Shown in pieces: positions 8,494 to 15,643 of a DNA stretch of 17,559 nt. Origin of the DNA: Desulfovibrionaceae bacterium UBA6814 (GTDB lineage: Bacteria > Desulfobacterota > Desulfovibrionia > Desulfovibrionales > Desulfovibrionaceae). The stretch spans positions 1 through 17,559 of the forward strand of contig DKEU01000042.1 in assembly GCA_002452635.1 (NCBI GenBank), read 5' to 3'. Position 1 is the stretch's first letter. Every line of letters begins with the position of its first letter. The notes beneath the pieces are model-generated. The model made no database searches. It saw nothing but the letters and a program-made list of their open reading frames with translations, and was not told the DNA's origin. The translations under genes were made by a program, and so were the position numbers.

Positions 8494-9651
8494 ATGGCCA
8501 GCTCGGAATACCCCCAGGAACTGCACACCCGTCTCACGGACAACGGCGACCACCCATGGAGCGACGCCGGATTCTGGCAGGACCTGGAAGCCCGCCGGGG
8601 CCGAAAGATCTACGCGGACGCCCTGTTCCACCTGACCCGCCGTGAATTCGCGCCGGACGAAGCCCGCAAGCACGTCTTCTGCATCCTGTCCCTGCACGCC
8701 GAGCTGTCCGCCCGCCTGGGCCGGTCCGTGGGCCTGCGCACCGCGGCCTGCGACTATTTCACCGCCCTGACCCCGGTGCTCCGGGACCCGGTGCTGCTGG
8801 ACCCCAAGCTCCTGATGGTGAGCGAGCGCTGCGCCCTGGTGGACGAGCTCACCGGGCTCTACAACCGCCGCCACTTCAACCGCGAGCTGAAGAAGGAGAT
8901 CGAGCGGGCCAACCGGCACCACCGGCACTGCTCCCTGCTCATGGTGGACGTGGACCACTTCAAGGACTTCAACGACGCCTTCGGGCACCCGGCCGGCGAC
9001 GACGCCCTGCGCCAGGTGGCCAAGGTCCTCACCTGCTCGGTGCGGCTGGTGGACCAGGTGGCCCGCTACGGCGGCGAGGAGTTCGCCGTCATCCTGCCCC
9101 AGACCGGACGCACCGAGGCGGCCATGGTGGCGGAACGGGCCCGGGGCGCCCTGGAGGCCCTGCGCTGGGACCGGGACGGCGCGGAGATGCCGCCCCTCAC
9201 CGTGAGCATCGGCGCGGCCACCTATCCGGACGACGCCGAGACCTTCGCCGGGCTGGTGGAAAGGGCGGACCAGGCCCTGTACCGGGCCAAGGGCACGGGC
9301 CGCAACCGGGTGTGCGAGGCCAGCGACGACCCGCGCCGGCACCAGCGCTACCCGCTCATGATCCCCACCCAGTGCCGGCTGGACGGTCGGGAGATCCATC
9401 CCGGCCTGACCCTGAACCTCTCCCTGGAGGGCATGCTCTACCGCGGCCCCCAGGACATCGCCCCGGGCAGCGCCCTGGAGACCGTGCTCACCGACCCCAA
9501 GGCCGGCCTGGCCCTGCCCCTGCAGGTGCGGGCCGTGCACACCCAGCCCAGCCGCGAGGGCTACTACGTGGGCCTGGCGGTGCAGCCCAACTCCGAGTGG
9601 CGCGACCTGTACCGGACCTTCGTGAGCGAGAAGACCGGGGCGTGGCATTAG
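8494..9651 (+). CDS. GGDEF diguanylate cyclase with C-terminal PilZ c-di-GMP receptor domain
   Basis: Soluble 385-residue protein predicted to make c-di-GMP from GTP and to bind it. Residues 1-115 form a helical region of no recognised family. The GGDEF domain (about 120-270) has an intact active site GGEEF (193-197), the metal-binding segment VDVDHFKDFNDAFGH, and an intact product-inhibition site RLVD (184-187) exactly five residues upstream. A PilZ domain follows, with the two c-di-GMP-binding motifs: RxxxR at 281-285 (RRHQR) and NLSLEG at 308-313. The ATG at 8494 has GGAGGA at 8483-8488; an upstream TTG in frame would run through the candidate promoter and was rejected. No transmembrane segment or recognisable sensor domain was seen. 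The gene is monocistronic, bounded by the upstream promoter and downstream hairpins. Confidence 0.93.
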   Translation: MASSEYPQELHTRLTDNGDHPWSDAGFWQDLEARRGRKIYADALFHLTRREFAPDEARKHVFCILSLHAELSARLGRSVGLRTAACDYFTALTPVLRDPVLLDPKLLMVSERCALVDELTGLYNRRHFNRELKKEIERANRHHRHCSLLMVDVDHFKDFNDAFGHPAGDDALRQVAKVLTCSVRLVDQVARYGGEEFAVILPQTGRTEAAMVAERARGALEALRWDRDGAEMPPLTVSIGAATYPDDAETFAGLVERADQALYRAKGTGRNRVCEASDDPRRHQRYPLMIPTQCRLDGREIHPGLTLNLSLEGMLYRGPQDIAPGSALETVLTDPKAGLALPLQVRAVHTQPSREGYYVGLAVQPNSEWRDLYRTFVSEKTGAWH

Positions 9652-9684
9652 CGCGCCTCGCCCCTGCGGGGCTTAGGCGCGCTT
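9651..9684 (+). terminator. Compound hairpin at the stop codon of the GGDEF-PilZ gene
   Basis: An 8-bp outer stem GCGCGCCT (9651-9658) with AGGCGCGC (9675-9682) encloses an inner 5-bp stem GCCCC/GGGGC with a TGC loop. It begins at the last base of the stop codon. Only TTA follows, so it lacks a proper T-tract and may protect the 3' end rather than terminate. A stronger terminator lies 75 nt further on. Confidence 0.5.
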
Positions 9685-9756
9685 ATGCATGGCGGCCGGA
9701 ACGGCCGACAGGCGTGTACCGCCGCTGCACAGTCCAAGACACTCATTTTCCAAAAG

Positions 9757-9793
9757 CAAGGCCCCGTCCCGCTTGCGCGGGACGGGGCCTTTT
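9757..9793. terminator. Bidirectional intrinsic terminator between convergent genes
   Basis: A 15-bp perfect stem, left arm 9758-9772 (AAGGCCCCGTCCCGC) and right arm 9777-9791, has a TTGC tetraloop. On the plus strand the stem ends in TTTT (9790-9793). On the minus strand it is followed by TTGCTTTT. It lies between the end of the GGDEF-PilZ gene (+) and the end of the RRM gene (-), so it can serve both. This is the clearest terminator in the window. Confidence 0.85.
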
Positions 9794-9813
9794 CGTCGCA
9801 CTTCCTGTGGGGT

Positions 9814-10080
9814 CTAGTAGCGGGGCCGGCGCTCCTCGCGGGGGCGGGCCTCGTTGACCTTGAGCTGGCGGCCGCCGAAGCTGGAGCCGTCCAGGGCGCG
9901 GATGGCCTCGGCAGCGCCGGAGCCTTCCATCTCCACGAAGCCGAAGCCCCGGAAGCGGCCGGTCTCGCGGTCGGAAATGAGTTTGACGGAGTGCACATCG
10001 CCGTAGGCGGCGAAGGCGGAGCGCACTTCATCTTCAGAAGCGCCCCAGGGCAGGTTGCCGACGTAAATGTTGGTGCTCAT
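9814..10080 (-). CDS. Small RRM-domain RNA-binding protein
   Basis: An 88-residue single RNA recognition motif protein, of the glycine-rich cold-inducible type found in cyanobacteria and many proteobacteria. RNP2 is IYVGNL near the N terminus and RNP1 is RGFGFVEM in the middle. Both aromatic RNA-stacking positions are kept. The C-terminal tail is short and basic/acidic (ARPREERRPRY) rather than a long glycine tail. It probably binds single-stranded RNA in the cytoplasm; targets are unknown. The start at 10080 is chosen because GAGG (10090-10087 on the minus strand) lies 6 nt upstream; an in-frame ATG at 10092 lies before this site. It has its own leader and candidate promoter, and is divergent from the siaA-like gene. 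The bidirectional terminator lies just downstream. Confidence 0.93.
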   Translation of the reverse strand: MSTNIYVGNLPWGASEDEVRSAFAAYGDVHSVKLISDRETGRFRGFGFVEMEGSGAAEAIRALDGSSFGGRQLKVNEARPREERRPRY

Positions 10081-10426
10081 GCAAAACCTCAAAAAATGAA
10101 AGTGTGTTGCCGCCCAGGCCTCCCATGGCCCGGGCCTAAAAACCCGCCGCAGAAACCCCGCACATGGCGGCCCCTGCGGACAAGTTCTTGGCCTCTAGAA
10201 TCTTTCCCACAACCTGTCAACCCATTTGTGCGCGGCATCCCGGGGAGTATCCCCTGCCGGATATCGACGCCGGCCCGCAGCCCATCGCCCCCCGGTGGAC
10301 GCGCCCTGTCCGAATTGGTACATCTTCGTCCGGCCGGGTCCGCCGGCCGCAGCACCGCGCGCCGCGGTCCGAGAGCGCCGGGGCGGAAAACCCTTGCCTG
10401 ATGCCGGGCCACCGACCGAGTACGCC
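10081..10426. other. Divergent intergenic region between the RRM gene and the siaA-like gene
   Basis: 346 nt without a credible gene. It holds the candidate promoter for the RRM gene and an RRM mRNA leader of about 105 nt. Within that leader, on the minus strand, a CCGCC/GGCGG stem (10170-10166 with 10148-10144) is followed by five T (10142-10138), a possible small attenuator. Near 10242-10254 a short hairpin GGGGA-GTA-TCCCC is present. A plus-strand promoter for the siaA-like gene must lie between about 10200 and 10400. Only a weak candidate was seen (TTGTGC at 10226, TATCCC at 10248, spacer 16). Confidence 0.55.
10192..10220 (-). promoter_or_regulatory. Candidate sigma-70 promoter for the RRM gene
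   Basis: On the minus strand a perfect -35 TTGACA (10220-10215) is followed by a 17-bp spacer and TAGAGG (10197-10192), a poor -10 with ideal spacing. The start of transcription would fall near 10185, giving a leader of roughly 105 nt ahead of the RRM start codon. Long structured leaders are common in cold-shock-regulated mRNAs. The call rests on the -35 box and spacing only. Confidence 0.45.
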
Positions 10427-12343
10427 ATGAGCACATCCCGATCCCTGCGGACCCGCTACCTCTGGGCAGGCATGACCATCTGCCTGCTCTCCCTGGTCCT
10501 GGTCTCGGCCTTCTCCTACGCCGTGTCCTACAAGATCACCTCCTCCCTGCTGGACGCCAGGGTGGCGGAGATGGCCCGGGCCAAGGCCCAGGAGTTCGAC
10601 TCCTGGCTCGCCACCAAGGCCTTCATCGTCGACGGCCTGGCCCAGGACATCGAGGCCATGGGCGATTTCTCCAACGAACACATCAACGTCCTGCTCAAGA
10701 ACAAGCTGGAGCTCTACTCCGACCAGTTGGCGGACGTGTACATGGGCTTTGCCAGCGGCCGCTGGCCCCTGTCCGGCGCGGGCTGGACCCCGCCCATGAG
10801 CTACGACTCCCGGACTCGGCCCTGGTACCTGGCCGCGGAGAAGACCGACCGCGTGATCTTCACCCAACCCTACCTGGACGCCATGAGCGGCACCCAGGTC
10901 ATCACCGTGGCCCGTGCCCTCAAGCACGACGGAAAGCTGGTGGGCGTGCTGGCCACGGACTTCTCCATCGCGGAGATCATCCAGAAGGCCAACTCCCTGG
11001 AGGCCGGGAAGGACAGCTACGCCCTGCTCATCGACGACCAGGGCCACATCCTGGCCCACCCCGACCCCCGCTTCGCGCCCACCCAGGAGAAGCTGCGGCC
11101 CGTGGACGAGATTCCCTGGCCCCAGTATGGCTCCCTCCTGAACCAGCTCATGCACCAGGGCTCCCAGGGCAAGATCGAACTGACCGGCCCGGGCGGCGAG
11201 ACCGAATACTACACCTTCAGCCGGATGCATAAGACCAACTGGTTCTTCGGCATCGCCATGGGCCGGGCCCAGTACGCGCGGCCCCTGAACCTGCTCCTGG
11301 CCGGGTTCGGCGCGGCCTTCGTGCTCTCGGTCATCATCGGCCTGGTGGTCATGCACCGCCTGGTGGAGGGCATGCTCCGGCCGGTGCGCGCGCTGACCCG
11401 CACCGTGTCCAGCTTCTCCAGCGAGAACCTGGAGGTGCGGGCGCAGGTGGAGACCGACGACGAGATCGGCCGGCTGGGCAATTCCTTCAACGCCATGGCC
11501 GACACCATCGCCGAATACAGCCGCGGCCTGGAGCACAAGGTGGCCGAGCGCACCCAACAACTCCAGGAGAAGAACGACCTGATCATGGACAGCATCGCCT
11601 ACGCCTCCCGGGTGCAGCGGGCCATCCTGCCCGCCTCGCCTGCCGGGCCGGACCTGGCTTCGGACCGCTGGTTCGCCATCTGGCGGCCCCGGGACATCGT
11701 GGGCGGGGACATGTACTGGAGCCGCAGCGAGGGGGGCCGCACGCTGCTGGCCGTGGCCGACTGCACCGGGCACGGGGTGCCCGGCGCGCTCATGACCATG
11801 ACCCTCAACTCCATCCTGGACACGGCGGTGCGGGAGGCGGGCTTCGCCTCCCCGGCCCGCATCCTGGAGCTGGCTCACACCCGGCTGCGCCAGGCCACCC
11901 GCCAGGAGGGCGCGGCCGGGACCTGCACCGGGGTGGACGACGGCGCGGACCTGGCCGTGCTGCTCCTGGACCACGCCGCGCGGCGGCTGGTGTTCTGCGG
12001 GGCGCGGCTCTCCCTGTTCGCGGCCTCCGGGGGCCGGGTGACGGAGTTCACCGGCAGCGTCCACAGCATCGGCTACTCCCGCGGCCGGGAGCCGGCCTTC
12101 GCGGACCAGGACATCCCCTGGAGCGAGGGCCTGCGCCTGTACGTCACCACCGACGGCCTGCTGGACCAGAACCACGCCCCGGGCAAGAGCGGCATGGGCC
12201 GGCAGGGGTTCCGCCACTTCCTGGAAGGCCTGGCGGACCGGGACATGGCCGGGCAGCGGGCGGCCCTGGAGGCGGATATCGGCCGCCGCCTGGCCGCGGC
12301 GCCCCAGCGCGACGACATCTGCGTACTGGGCCTGGCCCTGTGA
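10427..12343 (+). CDS. siaA: SiaA-like membrane sensor PP2C/SpoIIE-type protein phosphatase
   Basis: A 638-residue inner-membrane sensor phosphatase. A first membrane segment (about 14-35) is followed by a periplasmic Cache sensor domain with the signature YDSRTRPWY (126-134). A second membrane segment spans 287-308, and a HAMP linker runs from about 309 to 362. A SpoIIE/PP2C phosphatase domain ends the protein, with metal-binding acidic residues in VGGD (428), VADCTGHG (Asp445), TTDG (Asp576) and RDD (629-630). In Pseudomonas aeruginosa, SiaA dephosphorylates SiaC and so activates SiaD. The same kinase, switch-protein and cyclase genes follow here. The start ATG has only a weak ribosome-binding site, but the next residues form the expected membrane anchor. 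The signal sensed by the Cache domain is unknown. The name rests on domain order plus operon context. Confidence 0.88.
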   Translation: MSTSRSLRTRYLWAGMTICLLSLVLVSAFSYAVSYKITSSLLDARVAEMARAKAQEFDSWLATKAFIVDGLAQDIEAMGDFSNEHINVLLKNKLELYSDQLADVYMGFASGRWPLSGAGWTPPMSYDSRTRPWYLAAEKTDRVIFTQPYLDAMSGTQVITVARALKHDGKLVGVLATDFSIAEIIQKANSLEAGKDSYALLIDDQGHILAHPDPRFAPTQEKLRPVDEIPWPQYGSLLNQLMHQGSQGKIELTGPGGETEYYTFSRMHKTNWFFGIAMGRAQYARPLNLLLAGFGAAFVLSVIIGLVVMHRLVEGMLRPVRALTRTVSSFSSENLEVRAQVETDDEIGRLGNSFNAMADTIAEYSRGLEHKVAERTQQLQEKNDLIMDSIAYASRVQRAILPASPAGPDLASDRWFAIWRPRDIVGGDMYWSRSEGGRTLLAVADCTGHGVPGALMTMTLNSILDTAVREAGFASPARILELAHTRLRQATRQEGAAGTCTGVDDGADLAVLLLDHAARRLVFCGARLSLFAASGGRVTEFTGSVHSIGYSRGREPAFADQDIPWSEGLRLYVTTDGLLDQNHAPGKSGMGRQGFRHFLEGLADRDMAGQRAALEADIGRRLAAAPQRDDICVLGLAL

Positions 12344-12446
12344 CGATCTTTTCCCTTGAACCGGAATCCGTTGTGGTTCATGTACATGGTGGCGGCCAAG
12401 GCGAGCCATGACCCGGCCGCCGCGACCCGACCAGGAGCACACATCC

Positions 12447-12989
12447 ATGGGCATTCCCACCACCGACCTCTACGATCTGCGCGAGACCTTTGACGCGCAG
12501 CAGATCATGGTCTGCTTCAACGGCCCCATCAACGCCGCGCTGATCGAGGAGATCGGCCGCGCCCTGCGCGACTACCTGAACCTGCAGCAGGAAAAACCCA
12601 CCGCGGTGTCCGACATCTTCTCGGTGTACATCGAGATGACCCAGAACATCCGGCGCTACGCCGACGCCCACCCCGGGCTGGCCGGGGCGGCCAACGCGGT
12701 GATCGTGGTGTCCCGGGACGCGGGCCGCTACGTGGTGGGCGCGGGCAACGTGGTGGCCCCGGCCGACGGCGAGGTCCTGTCCCGGCGCGTGGCCGAACTG
12801 GCGGCCATGGACGCGGCCGCGCTCAAGGCCACGTTCAAGGCCCAGCTGCGCCAGCCCCGGGAGAACCTGGGCAGCAGCGCCGGGCTGGGGCTCATCGACA
12901 TCGCCCGCAAGGCGGCCCAGCCCCTGGGCTCCGCCCTGCGCGCCATCGACGCCGAACGCAGCTTCTTCAGCCTGCGCGTTGTCCTCTGA
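12447..12989 (+). CDS. siaB: SiaB-like protein kinase of the GHKL fold
   Basis: A 180-residue soluble protein matching the SiaB family (DUF6272), which in Pseudomonas phosphorylates SiaC and thereby opposes SiaA. An N-box-like segment EMTQN (63-67) and a glycine-rich GLGLID segment (146-151) correspond to ATP-binding features of GHKL kinases such as anti-sigma factors. The phospho-acceptor histidine domain of ordinary histidine kinases is absent. The start at 12447 is preferred over the in-frame ATG at 12408 because AGGAG (12433-12437) lies 9 nt upstream. It follows the phosphatase gene by 103 nt and is followed after 23 nt by the SiaC-like gene. I infer the function from family and gene order; no substrate can be read from sequence. 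Confidence 0.87.
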   Translation: MGIPTTDLYDLRETFDAQQIMVCFNGPINAALIEEIGRALRDYLNLQQEKPTAVSDIFSVYIEMTQNIRRYADAHPGLAGAANAVIVVSRDAGRYVVGAGNVVAPADGEVLSRRVAELAAMDAAALKATFKAQLRQPRENLGSSAGLGLIDIARKAAQPLGSALRAIDAERSFFSLRVVL

Positions 12990-13012
12990 GCAGCACCACA
13001 AGCGAGACCAGC

Positions 13013-13390
13013 ATGTCCGACATACACACCTCCCAGACCCCCAGCACCCCGTCGGTGCACACCGACCGGGCGCAGGGGCTCGTGTCCATGGCCGGCGAGT
13101 CCTACCCCGAGAACCCCTTCGAATTCTTCCAGCCCCTCATCGACTGGGTGGGGGACTACCTGGACACCGAGACCCGCCCCCTGACCCTGGAGCTGGAGCT
13201 CATCTACCTCAACACCAGCAGCATCCGGGCCATGATGGACATCTTCGACCGCATGGAGGAGGCCCACGCGGCGGGCCGCGCGGTCAAGGTCCGCTGGACC
13301 TACGAACCGGAAAACGAACGGGTGGGAGAGCTGGCCGAGGAGTTCAAGGAGGACTGCTCCTTCCCCTTCGTCATCGAGCCCCGGCCATGA
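13013..13390 (+). CDS. siaC: SiaC-like regulatory phosphoprotein
   Basis: A 125-residue protein of the DUF1987/SiaC family, with a STAS-like fold in characterised members. Unphosphorylated SiaC of P. aeruginosa binds the stalk of SiaD and stimulates c-di-GMP synthesis; phosphorylation at Thr68 prevents this. Here the conserved segment YLNTSSIRAMMDIF places a threonine exactly at residue 68, so the switch residue is present. SYPENPFEFF (30-39) and WTYEPENE are other strongly conserved parts. The N-terminal 20 residues are Ser/Thr-rich and probably disordered. The ribosome-binding site is weak (GCGAGA, 13002-13007). The stop overlaps the cyclase start (ATGA), coupling their synthesis, as expected for partners acting in a complex. 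Confidence 0.9.
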   Translation: MSDIHTSQTPSTPSVHTDRAQGLVSMAGESYPENPFEFFQPLIDWVGDYLDTETRPLTLELELIYLNTSSIRAMMDIFDRMEEAHAAGRAVKVRWTYEPENERVGELAEEFKEDCSFPFVIEPRP

Positions 13391-14196
13391 GCCGGCGGCC
13401 GGCCGCGCCCGCGCCCGCCCCGGGGGCCGACCCCCTGGCCGAGCGCGTCGGCGCCGCGTTGGACGCGGCCGGGCCCGACGCGGACTGGGCCGGGCCGGTG
13501 CGGGAGCTGCTTTCGGCCTACTCGGACCAGCAGCGCATCCTGGACAAGCTCACCCGCATCGCGGACCGCTACCAGGCCGCGGCCCGGGAGAGCAGCCGCA
13601 GCACCCTCAAGGACTACGAACACAAGCTCCGGCGGCTGGAGAAGATCGTGCGCATCAGCGACCAGTACCAGCTCATGCTGCACGACCTGAAGCAGAAGCT
13701 GGAGCACGCCTCCAACCACGACGCCCTCACCGGCCTGCCCAACCGGCGCTACATGACCCGCCGCCAGGAGGAGGCCGCGGCCCTGGCCGCGCGCCATCCC
13801 GAGGCCAGCTTCGCCCTGCTCATCGCGGACATCGACCATTTCAAGGCCATCAACGACACCTTCGGCCACGCCGTGGGCGACGAGGTGCTGCAGGCCGTGG
13901 CCCGGGCCCTGCTGTCCCCGCTGCGGGAATACGACCTGTGCGCCCGCTGGGGCGGCGAGGAATTCCTGCTCCTGCTCCCCTCCACCGATACGGAGGGCGC
14001 CGCGGCCATGGCCGAGCGCCTGCGCGCGGCGACGGCCGGCTGGCCGCCGGTGCGCAAGGACGTCCCCGCCCCCACCGTGAGCATCGGCTACACCGCCCAC
14101 CGGCCGGGCGAGAACATCGACCAGACCCTGCAACGCGCGGACAAGGCCCTGTACGAGGCCAAGGCCCTCGGCCGCAACCGGGTAGAGGGAGCCTAG
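13387..14196 (+). CDS. siaD: SiaD-like diguanylate cyclase
   Basis: A 269-residue soluble cyclase that should convert two GTP to c-di-GMP when bound by the SiaC-like partner. Residues 1-40 are Ala/Pro-rich. Residues about 45-115 form a long helical, heptad-like stalk (DQQRILDKL through LKQKLEHAS), the region SiaC contacts in Pseudomonas. The GGDEF domain follows with an intact catalytic GGEEF (189-193), metal-binding IADIDHFKAINDTFGH, and the inhibitory site REYD (180-183) five residues upstream. No transmembrane or sensor domain is present, which fits regulation by a partner protein. The ATG overlaps the preceding stop by 4 nt. The repeat copy 2 starts directly after the TAG stop and separates this operon from the convergent secretion genes. 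Confidence 0.92.
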   Translation: MSRRPAAPAPAPGADPLAERVGAALDAAGPDADWAGPVRELLSAYSDQQRILDKLTRIADRYQAAARESSRSTLKDYEHKLRRLEKIVRISDQYQLMLHDLKQKLEHASNHDALTGLPNRRYMTRRQEEAAALAARHPEASFALLIADIDHFKAINDTFGHAVGDEVLQAVARALLSPLREYDLCARWGGEEFLLLLPSTDTEGAAAMAERLRAATAGWPPVRKDVPAPTVSIGYTAHRPGENIDQTLQRADKALYEAKALGRNRVEGA

Positions 14197-14319
14197 CCGG
14201 CCGTTGAACATCTCGCGATTGCTGCGTTGCTCGAAACCGCCAAACCCTCGCGTATGTCCAGATACGCATCGGGCTTGGCGGTTTCTCGCGCCTTGCACTC
14301 GCGATTTTTGAACAGCCTT
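14197..14319. repeat. Interspersed palindromic repeat, copy 2 (about 123 bp)
   Basis: Ungapped match to 7317-7439 at about 79% identity, again starting directly after a TAG stop codon. The middle stem is perfect here: GAAACCGCCAA (14233-14243) pairs with TTGGCGGTTTC (14275-14285) over 11 bp. The inner hairpin GCGTAT (14250-14255) with ATACGC (14262-14267) is also perfect. The outer arms pair with mismatches. It occupies nearly all of the intergenic space between the convergent siaD-like and glycosyltransferase genes and may act as a terminator for one or both. Confidence 0.85.
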
Positions 14320-14329
14320 CGGGAAGAGC

Positions 14330-15643
14330 TTACGCTCTAGGCGTGTTCACCGGCGCGGCCCCGGGCGGCAGGGTGGGATCGCCGGCCAGGCGCACCGGGC
14401 CCTTGCCCGTGGCGGCATGGGCCATGAGACCCAGGTGCGCGGGCAGCAGCCGCGCCAGGTCGTAGCGCGCCTGGGCCACGGCCCGCGCCCCGGCCCGGCA
14501 ACGGCGGGCCATCTCCCGGTCGTCCAGGGCCTCGCCGATGCGCCGGGCGATGTCCGCGGGGTCGAAGAAATCGCAGAACAGGGCGCTCTCCCCCTCCACC
14601 ATGGCCTCCCGCACCGGCGGGGTGTCCGAGGCCACCAGGCAGCAGCCGCAGGCCATGGCCTCCACCGCGCTCCAGGAGAGCACGAAGGGCCGGGTCAGGT
14701 ATACGTGCACCGTGGAGGCCTGCAGGAGCTGGCGATACTGGCCGTAGGGAAGGGACCCCACGAAGTGCAGCCTGGCCGACTGCTCCGGGGGCAGGTCCAG
14801 GCGCTCCAGCATGATCTGCTTGTAGGTCTTGCCCTCGGGCAGGGGCGTGCCGTAGCACACCCGCTCGGACCCGGCCACGGCCACGTGCGCCTGGGGCCGC
14901 TCCCGGAGCACCCGGGCCGCGGCCTCCATGAACTGGGGGAAGCCGCGGTAGGGCTCCATGCCCCGGGTGGCGTAGGTGACCAGTTCCTCCACCCCGGACA
15001 GATCCAGGTCGGGCAGCACCAGCTTGGCGCCCGGGTCGGGCCTGAAATAGGCGCAGTCCACCCCGTCGTGCAGCACCGCGATCTTGGGCCAGAACTCCCG
15101 GGGAAGCTGGGCGCGCTGCCAGTAGGTGGGGGACAGGCCCTGGCCGCAGACCCACAGGTCGTTGAAGATGGGCATGTTGCGGGTGCGCAGCACCGTGGGC
15201 GGCTTGTCCCAGTGGGGCTTGGGGGCCTGGCCGGGCGGCGGCGGGTCGAAGTTGGCGTCCGCGCCCAGCGGGTCGTAGAACCACTCGAAATAGCCCATGA
15301 GCCTGGCCTCGGGAAAGGCGTCCCGCACGTACATGCCCGTGCCCCAGCCCGCGTGCAGGTACACCAGGTCGGGCACGAACCCCTGGTCGCGCAACTCGCG
15401 GCAGAGCCTCCACACCCCCTCGCCCTCGCGCAGGGCGGTCTCGAAGGGCGCGGCCAGGCGGTAGGCGTCCTGGGGGGTCTCGCCCTCGGGCCGGTACAGG
15501 GCCTTCTTCACCCCGGGGATGTTCCACTCGGGCCGCTCGTTCTTGGTGGCGAAGACCACCCGGTGCGCCGGGTCGCGGCCCAGGGCCGCGGCCACGTGCC
15601 GGAACTGGGCCGGGAAGTTGGGGTGCAGCAGGAGGACCTTCAT
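14330..15643 (-). CDS. Family 4-type glycosyltransferase in the secretion operon
   Basis: A 437-residue cytoplasmic GT-B fold transferase. The N-terminal half starts MKVLLLHPNFPAQFRHVAAA, typical of the Glyco_trans_4 acceptor domain. The C-terminal half has TYATRGMEPYRGFPQFMEA, a donor-binding region, and EAMACGCCLVASDTPPVREA, the conserved glycosyltransferase group 1 nucleotide-sugar site. It should move a sugar from a nucleotide donor to an unknown acceptor. The start codon shares one base with the stop of the HlyD-like gene (TGATG), so it is translated by coupling. Its place in a type I secretion operon suggests it modifies the secreted protein or a linked polysaccharide; this is inference. 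The other cytoplasmic glycosyltransferase-like gene at 7459 is not closely similar. The repeat copy 2 lies directly beyond the stop. Confidence 0.9.
   Translation of the reverse strand: MKVLLLHPNFPAQFRHVAAALGRDPAHRVVFATKNERPEWNIPGVKKALYRPEGETPQDAYRLAAPFETALREGEGVWRLCRELRDQGFVPDLVYLHAGWGTGMYVRDAFPEARLMGYFEWFYDPLGADANFDPPPPGQAPKPHWDKPPTVLRTRNMPIFNDLWVCGQGLSPTYWQRAQLPREFWPKIAVLHDGVDCAYFRPDPGAKLVLPDLDLSGVEELVTYATRGMEPYRGFPQFMEAAARVLRERPQAHVAVAGSERVCYGTPLPEGKTYKQIMLERLDLPPEQSARLHFVGSLPYGQYRQLLQASTVHVYLTRPFVLSWSAVEAMACGCCLVASDTPPVREAMVEGESALFCDFFDPADIARRIGEALDDREMARRCRAGARAVAQARYDLARLLPAHLGLMAHAATGKGPVRLAGDPTLPPGAAPVNTPRA

Noticed and set aside
9685..10401. Plus-strand open frame running through the terminator and the RRM gene
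   Set aside because: It reads across a 15-bp terminator and the antisense of RNP1/RNP2 and has no ribosome-binding site.
12408..12446. Earlier start for the siaB-like gene at 12408
   Set aside because: The 13 extra residues are Pro/Arg-rich and the AGGAG motif at 12433-12437 fits the ATG at 12447 better.
10217..12463. Minus-strand open frame of 748 codons opposite the siaA-like gene
   Set aside because: It is rich in Gly, Gln, His and Arg with no domain motif, and lies opposite a gene with clear Cache, HAMP and phosphatase motifs. High GC content removes stop codons in this antisense frame.
7317..14319. The repeat pair as a CRISPR array, tRNA or rRNA fragment
   Set aside because: There are only two distant copies with no spacer periodicity, and no cloverleaf, CCA end or rRNA-like motif. 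The palindromic structure fits a REP/MITE-like element.
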